NCBI RefSeq assembly: GCF_024713975.1
Contig: NC_091095.1
Span: 8,447,501 to 8,511,500 of the forward strand
Origin: Paralichthys olivaceus
Lineage: Eukaryota > Chordata > Actinopteri > Pleuronectiformes > Paralichthyidae
DNA length: 64,000 nt
Direction of reading: 5' to 3'
This document shows, one piece after another, positions 10,962 through 23,658 of the stretch. Made by a program: the position numbers and the translations under genes. The stretch's first letter is position 1; each line of letters begins with the position of its first letter. The notes beneath the pieces were generated by a model. The model did no database searches, was not told the origin of the DNA, and saw only the letters and a list, made by a program, of their open reading frames with translations.

Positions 10962-13900
10962 ATGGCGGAGTCGGACGGTGGGGACTTTGCTCCGAAGCAT
11001 TCGCAGAGCAGGTGAGTGTCGCGGGGTGAGGACGTGCTGTGTCCGCGCTGTCGCGACTGGTCCCCTCGGTGTTAGCCCGAAGTGTCCGCGGCTCCGGGCA
11101 CTGCAGCCTGGTCCCTGCCCGCTTGAGCGCCTCGACGCCCGGGCTGGACACTCAGGAATCACCGTGGTGTTGTCCGGGCCTCCGGGTCTCCCATGGATGA
11201 TCAGCTGTGATGTTCATTTATCCAACAAACTCAGTGTGTTGTGTTGTAACAGCTTAATTTACCTTCATTCATTTACCATGTAGTAACATATTGCTTTTGT
11301 TTACTTTGGCTTCATGTATCATGAATGTACATGTGTGTTTATACACATGTAAATGCTTCATTCGATTGTCAAAGCAGTAGCTAATTACTCTCTTGATTAA
11401 CTATTAATTGTTGCAGCTAAAATCAAGCAAATTTGGTTGAAAATATTACAAGTTGCAAGTTGTGAACAGAAATGATAAAGTTAAATGTGGACAGTTTGTT
11501 TACTTGTTTTTATGACTGATGCCATTTGGATTGAAATCTGATCCAACACATTGTCAGTCCTGTATGGAGCCTGGCCATGTCTTTTTCAACTGATAACACT
11601 GCTTCAGATTTTTGAGTCGTTTCACAGTATCAGTATCTTATTTTTTAGTCCCCACGGGACATATGCCACAGTAAGAGAAGCACTAAGAACTAATCGGTCA
11701 AATTAATTCAGCTTCATTCAGCCGCTTTAGTTTCAAGGTCCTGGTGTTATTCTTGCTGCCTCCCTGACCCAGTGTTCTGGCCACTCTTATCAGCATCAAA
11801 CACCTGTGGTTTTCCCACCAAGTCAAAGTGTCTGCTGTGAAAAAGGGGAAACTTTGACCAACCATACAGCAGAGAGTGGGATATGGTGCAGTTCAAAAGT
11901 GTTTAGTTCTGCTACCACATTGCTTGTAATGACTTTCTCACACTGTGCGAATTTACTCTTGTCATTTGGAGCCTCCTGATCACGACACACCCTGACACCA
12001 GGAGGCTCTTAGCCGTGTTCTTACAGTAAAGGTGTCAGGAGATGAACCATTCAAGATTTCCTTTTCTGTAAAAATGCATAAACCCAGACGAAACCCTTCT
12101 AAGACTATAACGCTTAATATTACAGGCTCACTCTGAGCAGGGACCATCACCTGCGCTCGGGCATAAAATTGGATATGAAAATGTTGGATTCAAACACCGG
12201 GATCACTCCCTTACACTCGTGGCGTGTAGAGAAGATGCATTTTGGTTGTTTGTTCAAACTGCCTGCTATGTAATTAGAAGCCATTTTTGGGGACAATTTT
12301 AACAAACCTGGTCATCTATCTTATATACAGCCTGTGATATGAACCTGTATGACAGCAATGTTTCCACCTGTCGTGATCATGCGTCTTACTGGCCATTGAT
12401 GACAAGCAATGAGGTGTATATGGCATTTCTCCTCCTAGCGATGTTGCTTCTATTTAGTTTTTCAGATTGGATACTTTGATTCCCAGCTTGTGACGTGGCC
12501 TGTATTTCCTCTTCTAGTATGGCAAACAAGAATAGCACCCTGCGCTGTACCTTCTCGGCCCCAAGCCACAGCTCCATCCTCCTGCAGGGCTTGTCGTTTT
12601 TGCGGGCTCAGGGCCAGCTGCTTGACGTCGTGCTGGCCATCAACGAGGAACGCTTCCAGGTCCACAAAGCTGTGCTGGCTGCCTGTAGTGATTATTTCAG
12701 GTAAGTGGAACCATAAAGACTGTTCACTGCCCTTTTACATTTTAAATTGGAGGCACTTAGCGGATGCTCTTACCTGGAGTAATTTATCCTGAGTGCCTCT
12801 GTTAGGGCAAGCTGCAGTTAAAAGATCAAGTATGTTCAAAGCAATTCAGTAGTGGAGAAGTAAAGGTTTGAGGAAATGTGAAACAAAATGCAAAATCATT
12901 ACTAAAATCATTATGCTTATTTTCTGTCATTTTGTCTTTGATTTGAGCCATAGAGTTCATATTTATACAGTTCCTGCTGAAATTGTAGAACGATGTATTA
13001 CAGACATGGAAAGTCCAAAAATTTGGAAATTAGGAATTATTTAATATAAATTAAATACAAATATGGCCAAATGTGTAATCATTAAATATAAATTAAACAC
13101 AAATGTGGCCAAATGTGTAATCATTAAATCATGTGCTATTTGGTTTGTGCAAATAATTTTTTTTCTTCAAACATTTTTCAGTTCATCTGCAATTAACACC
13201 AGACTGTAAACAAAACAATCCACTAGGATGAATGTTAGTCATGAAGTTGGGGAAATTACCTCAACTCATTGAATTGAAATATAATCATAAAACAGTCATG
13301 TTTTCTCTCTTTGTGCTTCAGAGCAATGTTTACTGGCGGCATGAGGGAGTCAAACCAAGATACCATTGAGCTGAGGGGCTTGTCCGCCCGTGGGTTGAAA
13401 CACATTATCGACTTTGCCTACAGTTCTGAAGTCACTTTAGACCTGGACTGTATTCAGGATGTACTCGGAGCTGCTGTGTTTCTCCAGATGGTCCCGGTTG
13501 TGGAGCTGTGCGAAGAGTTCCTCAAGTCAGCGATGAGCGTGGAGACCTGCCTGCACATCGGCCAGATGGCCACCACCTTCAGTCTGTCTTCCTTAAAGGA
13601 GTCGGTGGATGCCTTCACTTTCCGTCACTTCCTCCAGATTGCTGAGGAGGAGGACTTTCTGCACATTCCCATGGAGCGCCTCGTCTTCTTCCTGCAGAGC
13701 AACAAACTGAAGAACTGCAGCGAGATCGATCTCTTCCACGCCACCATCAGGTGGCTCCGGTACGACAAGTCTCGTCGGGCTCAAGCCAGCAGTGTCCTCT
13801 GCCATGTGCGCTTCCCGTTAATGCGCTCCTCAGAGTTGGTGGACAGTGTTCAGACAGTGGACATCATGGTGGAGGAAGTGCTGTGCCGCCAGTATCTCCT

Positions 13901-14903
13901 TGAGGCCTTCAATTACCAGATCCTTCCTTTCAGACAGCACGAGATGAAATCCTCGCGGACACTCATTCGTTCTGATGTCATGTCACTCATCACCTTTGGG
14001 GGGACACCCTACACTGACAACGACCGCACAGTCAGCACCAAGGTGTTCTGTCTCCCTGACATCACTTCTCGCCAGTTCAAAGAGCTGACAGAGATGGAGA
14101 CCGGGTGCAGCCACGCTTGTGTCGCTGTACTCGATAACTTTGTGTACGTTGTCGGTGGACAGCACTTACAGTACCGCAGCGGCGAGGGCGCAGTGGACAG
14201 CTGTTTCCGCTATGACCCACACCTGAGCCAGTGGCTGCGCATCCAATCCATGCAGGAGGGTCGTATTCAGTTTCAGCTCAACGTGCTGCATGGACAGCTG
14301 TATGCCACTGGAGGGCGCAATAGATCTGGCAGTCTGTCATCTGTGGAGTGTTACTGCCCAAAGAAGAATGAGTGGACTTACGTGGAACCATTAAAACGCA
14401 GGATTTGGGGTCATGCAGGGACTTCGTGTGGAGAGAAGCTGTATATCTCAGGGGGTTATGGCGTCTCGCTGGATGACAAGAAAACGCTTCACTGCTATGA
14501 TCCAGTGTCAGACCAGTGGGACTTCAGAGCTCCCATGAATGAACCCAGAGTGTTGCACGCCATGATCAGCATCAGGGATCGGGTTTATGCTCTGGGTGGC
14601 CGCATGGACCACGTGGATCGTTGTTTTGACGTGCTGACCGTCGAGTATTACATTCCAGAGAACGACCAGTGGACCACTGTCAGCCCCATGAGAGCCGGGC
14701 AGTCCGAGGCAGGCTGCTGCTTACTGGACAAGAGGATCTACATCGTGGGAGGATACAACTGGCACCTGAACAACGTCACAAGCATCGTGCAGGTGTACAA
14801 CACGGAGACAGATGAGTGGGAGAGGGATTTGCACTTCCCAGAATCGTTTGCTGGCATCGCTTGTACACCGATTATACTTCCACAAAACACCACACAACGC
14901 TAA
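10962..14903 (+). CDS. klhl26: Kelch-like protein 26 (BTB-BACK-Kelch, 3 exons)
   Basis: Exons 10962-11011, 12518-12700 and 13322-14903 total 1815 nt, encoding 604 aa (human 615 aa). Exon 1 encodes only MAESDGGDFAPKHSQS and joins exon 2 through a split Ser codon; the human protein also begins MAES. A BTB domain spans about residues 45-150 (LRAQGQLLDVVL, HKAVLAACSDYFRAMF), BACK about 155-255 (FLQIAEEEDF), then six Kelch-type repeats with GG doublets (VVGGQHLQYRSG, YATGGRN, YISGGYG, YALGGRMDHVD, YIVGGYNW). Family knowledge: BTB-BACK-Kelch proteins are usually substrate adaptors for Cullin-3 ubiquitin ligase; substrates of KLHL26 are poorly known. Most of the protein comes from one large exon with no defects. 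Confidence 0.96.
12735..12805 (+). repeat. Possible SINE relic in klhl26 intron 2
   Basis: TTACATTTTAAATTGGAGGC followed by ACTTAGCGGATGCTCTTACC resembles a common fish SINE phrase (TTACATTTAGTCATTTAGCAGACGCTTTTATCC, as recalled). It is short and diverged, so the call is tentative. Confidence 0.35.
13041..13123. repeat. Direct tandem duplication, 2 x about 41 bp, in klhl26 intron 2
   Basis: Unit 1 (13041-13081) and unit 2 (13082-13123) share TGGCCAAATGTGTAATCA exactly and differ at only a few positions elsewhere. Confidence 0.9.
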
Positions 14904-16241
14904 CCTGCGACTGTGAAGACTTTATTCCATGTGCTCTGTCTGCCGAGCATTGTGTCATCACAAGGTGTGAACGTAATTTAAGCAACTGGTGTGCGTTAAA
15001 AGGACCTTTAAAGCTTCTAAGCAGCACTACACAGAGTGACATATTATTTTCTCTTCTAGTTATGGGTAAGATGTGTCTGATTAAACTTCAGAGACGAAAA
15101 CTCTTGGATTTTTACATTGGGACACTTCTGTGAACCAGGTTTAGAAATATAAAATTGGACAGTTTATCAGCATTGACAGACACATTTTATCACGTTTCGG
15201 TGGAAAAGCCTATAGTAAGATGAGTATTTTTTGTCTGAATTCAGTACCTGACTGATTAATATATTATCTGCCAGTTACATTTTAAGTCAGTCATAATATA
15301 TAATTAATATACTGTGTAATCAGTATTTTTTGATAATATCTAATCAGTCTTTGATAGTTTGTACCTTTGGAAAATATACACTTGCACATGAACTGGAAAG
15401 ATATAGCTGTAGCTAATCTTCCAGAATAGCGTCATTATAACACTTTATATCACAAAAATCTTAATCATAGTTTCCATAATTGTCACAAAGGCACAAATAG
15501 ATTTCTTGTTTTGTTCTATCATTCTATCAGATTAATGTGACTTGGAAATCTTGGAATTTCTTTATTTGAGTCATGAGATAAAATTTGCTGTGCAAACACT
15601 CAATCTTTTTAATGTTGGACATTTTGACTGTACAGTTGTGATTTTTCTTTTTATTATTCAAACAAACAAGACAACTGATGTTTCTGCTCAAATATCTAAT
15701 CACCAAACCACATATCAATGCACAGAATCGATAAACACAAGTAGTGTGTAAGTTCACATCTCAACTGATAAATTCTACTTTATATTGTTAATGTTTGTTT
15801 CTGTTTGTTTGTCTTTGATTGCTACTTATAACACGCCCCACCCCCAGCCACCGACACACTTCCTGTTCTGTCACTCAAAGTAATAAACTACTGTAGGCAG
15901 CTGCATAATATAGTAATAATTTCAGTGTGTGCTGTTGTAATCCACTCAGTACATTTAATTGAACGTTGATCTTGCAGGACACAATTGTCTTGTAACATCT
16001 CGCACAAGTCTCTAACTTACATGCTCAATATTTCCATTCATGAGAGTTGATACAGGCTCGAGTTTTTATACACTGTTGCACTTTTTCCGAGCAGTATTTA
16101 TGAGACATCTGATTTTAATGTGTGTATAAGGAAGAATCAAGCTTAAAAGGTTTTGTTATTTTGTTTTTTTTAAATGTGACCATATGACAGTGAGTGTCTC
16201 CTGTTTGCCTTAGTGTGTCTTTGTCCTGCTCTGCCTGTACC

Positions 16242-16247
16242 AATAAA
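16242..16247 (+). terminator. Polyadenylation signal, probable end of klhl26
   Basis: AATAAA in the context CCAATAAAAGC lies 1.34 kb after the klhl26 stop. Another AATAAA occurs near 15883, so more than one 3' end is possible. Confidence 0.45.
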
Positions 16248-17261
16248 AGCACATTATATTGTTGAGGTGCAATATAAAGGAAACCGCTGTATGCAAAGGG
16301 GAATGTAGACACTTGTGTAGCTTGATCTGCATCCTTTATTAAAGATGTATCATGTTTTAAAAATACCCCTCAGGTGTTTTTTGTTTTTCTATTTTGATGA
16401 TATGATGATTCATTTCCACAATAAGATACTGCCTTGCATTATTAAATGTTATTATTAAAATGTATTATTTATTAAAATGTTTGTGCCCACACATTTCCCA
16501 TAGACACAAGAAACAGCTGTTATAAGTTATGCTTCCTGTCATTGGGGCTGCAACAATGTTAATATAAATATAAATTATTTATGATTAATAATTTGGCCGG
16601 AATACTAGAATACAAAATAGCAGTTACAATTCCCAAATGACAAATTGATGGCTTGAAATGTCTTTTGTGAAATTAACTTTCAAAACTTCCCTCGACATCT
16701 GCAGTACACACCTGTACAGTACATTTATTTGGTCCTATTTGTCACTAAGTTTCATGGCATGGACCTTAACCACCAGAAAACCAGGATTCTGCGATTGTAC
16801 CAATTTAATTAAATTCAGGAATGGGGATTTGATCTGAATTCATGTGCTTTCCAATGTTCTTTCAAAGAACAATATAATGTAACAAGAAAATCTATCATAT
16901 GCATAAACCACACTCCTAGAGGCCCACAGACCCTCAGGCTCACTACATATCATTTCGGTTTTCCACAATTATATGTTTAATATACAAAGATATGCCCAAT
17001 TAACATACAAAATCCTCATCCGGTGGTCCTGGTCTTTTTGAGGGACCCAGTGTCTAAATCTTTCTTTTAGATCTGAACAGTTTCTGGGTTTCATCAAATT
17101 GCTTTCATCGTTTTGTATGTGTGTGTGTGTGTGTAGTAATGAATACACACAATCTGGGGCAAGGTCATATTATAGCATATGGGTACTGCAATACACCCTA
17201 ATACGATTGTCTTTAATCATTGATTGATTGTTTAGTATATAAATTATCAAGTGAGAAATGA

Positions 17262-17385
17262 TCCTGTCATTATTACCAGATTATTGTTATGCACTTTTCA
17301 CAGACCTTTACAGAGAGACTGCAGCTCATCCAGAACTCTGCTGCTCAGCTGTAAACCAGAACCAAGAGGAGAGAACACATTAGTT
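17262..17385 (+). mobile_element. LINE reverse-transcriptase fragment (L2/Rex-like)
   Basis: One frame reads LQLIQNSAAQL, a stop, then TRTKRREHI. This is the signature of the RT C-terminal region of teleost LINEs (family pattern LQLIQNSAARVLT-TKKREHI). An upstream frame gives DYCYALFTDL, like the family's DYCNALF block. It is a short dead fragment with frame damage. Confidence 0.7.
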
Positions 17386-17514
17386 CTTGTTGAGGTTCTC
17401 CTCCTTACACACAGAGTGGAGGATGATTATATCGTTAATTCAGAAAAACTGAATGGACTTATTTTTATTTTTTTTGAATGAAAATTATCTTGTTGATTCA
17501 GAAAAACTGAATTG

Positions 17515-17555
17515 ATTATATATATATATATATATTTATGTATATATATATATAT
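17515..17555. repeat. (TA)n microsatellite
   Basis: Alternating TA run with one ATTTATG interruption, about 180 bp before the crtc1 start. Confidence 0.9.
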
Positions 17556-17730
17556 AAGGGAAATTATCTCGTTATTTCAGAAAGAGCTTCATGGTCACTG
17601 TCTACAGCTGCAGGAGCAACAACAACAACACCTCCTCCACCACCTCCTCCTCCGACTGTGCGTGATGACGACAGCACTCGGCCGCGGCGTGGTGCGTAAC
17701 GTAACATTCCATTGAGAAGAAGAGGGAAAG

Positions 17731-20700
17731 ATGGCGTCCTCTAACAATCCTCGCAAATTTAGCGAAAAAATCGCTCTGCACAACCAGAAGCAGGCGGAGG
17801 AGACCGCGGCGTTCGAGGAGGTCATGAAGGAGCTGAACATCACCAGAGCTGCCCGGGTGAGAGCAGCACACACCGCCCGTAGCGTCGCTGTTTGTCTGCT
17901 TTTTGTGTGTTTTCCTCTCGCGGCTAACGAACGCTGCGGAGATCAAGCTGACCGTCGGGATGCTAAAGTAGCTAAAGTTGTCCTCCTCGTTAGCCGCATA
18001 CACGAATTAACGTCTTCACTCCGCCTGGGGTGATTTAGCCGCGGCCTCGATCGCGGTACAGCCGACGTGTGGTTGACCAGCGTTATCCAGGCTGAGGAGC
18101 GTGCACCTGCGCCGCCGGTCACCGCGAGCTGTCATTAGCGCGCACCTCGGAAAACGCCAGCATCCCAACATGTCAGGAGAAGAGGCGGCAGCTGGAGGAG
18201 TTGTCTCCGGGAGGATCACATGTTGTCGCCTGTGATTTTTCTCCCCCTCCCCACGTTAACCAGCCGCGGTTAGCTGAACCTCTGCAGCCTGTTAGCCATG
18301 TGCTAACCAGAAGCTCACTCCAGACTTTCACTGAATGAAGGTTGAGCTGTAAATACACCACACTTGAGTCTTCTCAGCGCTAACAGGGGCTGTAGTTGGT
18401 TTATATTAACGTCAAGTCGATGGAACTTTGACAACTTCATCGCGACAATGGTGCAACCTCTTTATATACAGTCTATGGGTGCAACTCAATATTGTTTTTA
18501 TCAGGTGGAAAAAATAAATAATAATAGAAAATTAGGAGGAAAATGTCTGTTTTATTTTTCCACAGTTCAAAACAATGTCTTCAAATGTATTTCATCAACC
18601 ATCAGTTCAAAACTGCTAAATATGCCAGATACAAATATGAAATACTCACCCTTTGGAAAATAACTACAACATTTGTACTGTTATCAAAATGGCTACTAAT
18701 AGAATATCTGTCACTTGACTGATCGCTGATAGTTGCGGCTTGATTATCGATTAACCTGCTGATTATTATCCAAAGCGTTTGGGTTTACAGCTGAAATGAT
18801 TAGTTGTCTGACTATTATTATAATTATTATTGATAGGAATTAAATTATGAGTCTTAATTCATCATTGAACCAGTGCTGGACGATTATGACCAAAAGTTAT
18901 CATTCGATTATTGATGTAAAATTATTATTTCTTTAGATACATTTTTTTTGAGCAGAGAATGACAAGTGTGTGTGTGTGTGTGTGTGTGTTATACCATATG
19001 ATATAATATGTAATATACCAACTCGCGCTTTGTCAGTATAAATTGAATCCTGTATTATTGCTTGATAATAATTCTATTGCGATGATCACATACATATGTA
19101 TTATTGTCCAGCCCTGCATTGAAAAAGTTTTAATACAAAAACCCAAAATTTCAGACATTGGTTTGTGAGGATTTACTGTTTTGTTGTTTTTATATAAATG
19201 TTTATAATTTCATCATATAAGATTTTTTCATCACATTTCATAGATTAAACAAGTGATTCATAATTTTCAGAAATAGTGAAAGTACACATTATAATTTATT
19301 TTGTTAACGTAATAATTTGATTATTATCCAATAGAAGTTAACAATCATACAACAGAGTGATGATGCAAATCTTTGTATTTTAGAAGATTGGATTTTCATT
19401 GAACAACCAGTCATCAAAATCTCAAGTTTCAGTCAATCAATTAATTAAGGAGTTGTTCTGTCTGAATTTACCAAAAATTGAACCATACTGTTACCGGGAA
19501 ATGTTTGGGCTAATTGTCGGCCCTGTTTCTGGAAATGATGCCCACTAACCACACGCTGCGTCAGTGTGAACCTGAGCTGTACTGTCATTTACTGCATGGA
19601 CAAGAATTCAATCAACTTCTCAGATTTGTGGTCTGTGCCTGATTTCTTTGTGTTGCCATCAGACCATCACATTTATTGACATCAATCTCACTGCAGTTCG
19701 TTCTTGGTACAGGAGGCCTTCCATCAGTGTTTTTCGTAATAACATACATGACTTTTGTGAGTTTTCTTTTTTCGTATTCTGACATGTGGCTGATGTAATA
19801 GCCAGATGTGTTACATGGAAAATCTGATTGTAATTACACCAGCTGTCTGTCAGGTGTCATTCAAATCAGCTGATGTGATTTTTAAAGATGTCTTCTGCCT
19901 CTTTGGTGACTCATGAACATCAGCCTGTCTCATCATCATCATCATCATCATCATCATTATTTCATGTGTCATTTAATGGATTCATTATCTCACCACTGTG
20001 GACTGACAGGCATCATTCGTTCTTAGTATCACCTTTTTTTGTGACTCGATCAATCATTCACTCATGCTTTCATGCAATTTTACTTTGCACAGTTGCAGTT
20101 ACAGAAGACCCAGTATTTGCAACTAGGGCAGAATCGTGGACAGTACTATGGAGGCTCACTGCCCAATGTCAATCAGATTGGAAATGGCAACATTGACCTG
20201 CCTTTTCAGGTGAGCCCTTAGCCTCTCGGCTGGTAAATCACAGGTTTGTTCTCGACCAGTGTACCTTTCCTAGCTGTTGCTGATGATATTGGACATGCAA
20301 AGGTTGCAGTTATGCAGTTATGTGTAGTGTTGGTGAAAGATTGGCTCAAAACAGTGAATTTTAGAGTCTACAGGATCAGCTTAGGTAATGAGGGCAGCAA
20401 AGTGTTTGACCAGGTTTTGTCTTGGTTCAGGAATGGAAGAAAGTAAGAAGTGCACAACAAGATATACAAGTTCTACTTTGAAGTGTAATTTGGTTCCTAA
20501 ATTTTTAAGTATATCATTGCTTGTCATGGCTTTCCATCTTTAAATACATTTGCCAACTCAAGCACCAGTATGGGGGGCCCATGGCTTGACTCATTTTGAA
20601 ATGAACACATTTACACCATTAATCCTAAAACATTATCGTAAGACGTAGTTTTGCTGTGTAGGTAAGTGGGTTTTCCTCGCTTCATTCACCTGGTGTGTTC

Positions 20701-23622
20701 ACTCTAGAACTCGGTGCTGGATACCAGTCGAACAACCAGGCACCACGGGCTGGTGGAGCGCGTTTACCGTGACCGGAACCGCATCACATCTCCTCACCGC
20801 CGGCCGCTGTCAGTCGACAAACATGGACGCCAAATATCCTTTGTTTGAGGATGTTTTGACTTTATTTGTAATTGCTTTGTTTTTAGAGGGTGTTTTTATC
20901 ACACTAGGATTTACACCTTGTCTTGTTTTGGTCTGCCTTCGGTAACAGACACTTGGAGACACTAAGATGTGCAAGTTAAGTTGTTTTATTTATACATTAC
21001 CGCAGACTTGATCTTGTCTAATTAATGCTATTTAATCGGATACACTTGTCTCCTTGTTGCTGTTATTTATTTGGAATCCAAAATGTTCACAGACACAAAT
21101 ACATTGCAACTTGAATTTTCGCTGCATTATTTTACAATTGTTATAATGGATATTCTTGAAAATGAATTTTAACTTTAGTCAAATATGTGTGCGTCTTCAA
21201 GCTCGAGTTTTTATTTCTTAGTTTAGCCAACAGAAGTAAGTAAGGAGTATAATTGCAATGCATTAGAAGAGTAACTGGAATTATTGGCTTATTTTGGTAA
21301 ATGAGATATAAATAAAAACAATAAACCTTTCAGACCTTAGAGTGAATCAGTGGATATTTGCCTGATTTGTTGAGTGTGATTTCTCTGCATTATACGTATG
21401 TCTAACACATGATGTGGTGTATAGTGAGCTCTCATCTCCGTGAGGTGAATTTGAGAGTGTGGTATCCAATGCGACAATATGAGACTGTCCATTGTTTGTC
21501 TCTTGTTGACAAGATTATTCTTAGAAATATGTTCCACCATTAGATAACAAGACACCGACTCAAGCCCTTTTCAAGGTAATTAGATCCCAGCAACTATTGT
21601 GTGTATGTATGAGGTCTATCAGGTTGAATCAGCCAACAGGCATGGATGTATGAATTAGCGCAGATCCATGTTTTATCCCATCTACTTTATTAGCCTTAAC
21701 TAAATTCACATTGACAGCTGTCCTTACAGCTCAGTTTACCTCTCACCACCGCCAGACACTAGCTGGAGAAGGTAAGCAACTCCCATTTGTCATTTTTCAC
21801 AAAGTGATAAATAGTTCAAAACAAAATGGTTAAATTGCAAAACACTACATCTGTGTTGTCACAAAACCTCCTCATTCAACCAGAACAAAGTAGGCCCTAC
21901 GTATGCCAGATGAAGTGATTCTTAATGTGCTCGGTGCTGAAGAATTGCTTGCAGATTTCGCTGATGTCTCATCTTTCTCACACATGCAGGACAAATTCAG
22001 ACTCTGCCTTACACCAGAGCGCCATGAATCCGAAGCCCCAGGAGGTGTTTGCAGGGGGATCACAGGAGCTGCAGCCTAAACGAGGTAACACAAGCTCCAG
22101 ATACAAAGACACAGAGCTGCTTTTATTTGTTAATGTGTGACATTGACAAACGACACGAAAGGGTTGATGTCACATAAAAGAATGGATCCCTACTCTTGGT
22201 GAAATATTTATGGAGTGAACATATACTGATCTCGGGCCTGGAACTGCCCCGGCATGCAGTGTAGCATACAGTCGGCGGCTGGCTGTAGAGTAAAGTGCGT
22301 CTCTGAATGAAGCTGACTCACGATAATCTAGAGAGGTGGATCAATAATTCTCTGATTATCCATGGATTAAGTCTTTTTATGTGCAAAGCTCTGCTATAAT
22401 GAAGCCAAGATTGCCTGGCATCCACTCAAACCGTCTGGTGGTCACCTTGCTATTTTTAGAGACTTGGGAATCTAGTGCACAGCACTTTATTTTGCATGAC
22501 TGGGCAGGATATTGATGACTCATTTCTTGCACTGATTTGAATTGTTATGTATTTTGTCTTAGCAAGCAACTGTGTCTTGCTGTTTCACTAATTAGTACTG
22601 CTGCTAACAGTGCCCGGGATGGACGACTCAGAGTCGAATGCCGTCAAAGATGCACAGAAACAGTTGTGGAATGACAAGAAGGTACTGATGGGAGAGGGAA
22701 GGGCTGCAAGGTTTTACACTTTGTTGAGATTCAAGAATCGTGGCTGATGAATTCTTTCTCTCCTCAGGATGATGGGTCAAAGCCCAACACATGTGATGTC
22801 CCTGGAATCAAGTGAGTGGCACAAGTAAATTGTGTTCTTATTCTTTGCTGTGAAACACTATCAGAATCAGAAATACTTTATTCATTCCTGGAGGGAAATT
22901 CCAAAAGGCACATAGCTCCTGAGCAAGCGATGAAGAGGCAGGTATAGCAGTAAGAGTAAGGGCTAAGCAAAAAATGCAGTAAAAGTATCGGAGTATTGCA
23001 GCCATCACACAGCCATAAATAAGTCATGCTGTAAGTGCACTGATACAAGACAGCTTGTCGAGGAAACATGCTGGGAAGGCACTTTAACATGTTGCCTCTA
23101 GTCTAAGAGGAAATGATTGTGGTAAGGCACTGATCCTAATAAAAAGCAGAAAGATGTTTATAGTGTTTTGAATCGTATATTTATTATGTTTTATGTTTTA
23201 TTAAGCATATGTAATGTGTTCTATGTCAGAAACACACTGGCCTGTGACTGATACATAAAACGTCAACCAGGTGTTCACCCAAAGACTCCCATTAAGTACA
23301 CACATATATTTGATGTATTCTAATGATTACGAGTCATCTGTTATTTTTCAGCACCATTAAAAAGAAGGTTAAATAAAGGTCTCTACAATCGCCAGTCCAA
23401 AACTTCAGATAACAGGAAACAGAAATGTCACTTGAATTACCAAACAGGCTGATACTAAACAATAGCATAGCATTTTGAAGAAATGGCCAGATCTAAAGAT
23501 ATTACTCAATCTTATATTGAAGCATCAGTGTCTGTAGTTAATCATATTGGCATCTGTGTTCGTTGGTCAAAATCTAGCTGCTCGTATTTTTGAAAAATCA
23601 AAAAGGTCTCCTCGTGACTGAT

Positions 23623-23658
<36 letters not shown>

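Larger units (their letters stand above)
14904..17560. other. klhl26 3' UTR followed by spacer before crtc1
   Basis: A+T-rich sequence with no coding potential recognised. The first 1.3 kb is probably klhl26 3' UTR. Beyond it are a (TG)n run at 17116-17136, a LINE reverse-transcriptase fragment at 17262-17385, and a (TA)n tract at 17515-17555. Confidence 0.55.

Noticed and set aside
10640-11283. Several overlapping frames of 79-129 codons on both strands near the klhl26 start
   Set aside because: They arise from high G+C and CpG content of the promoter and intron 1; only the 50-nt klhl26 exon fits a known protein.
17595-18003. Minus-strand frames of 92 and 133 codons over crtc1 exon 1
   Set aside because: Shadows of crtc1 exon 1 and its GC-rich 5' UTR, including a CTC/CTT-rich run.
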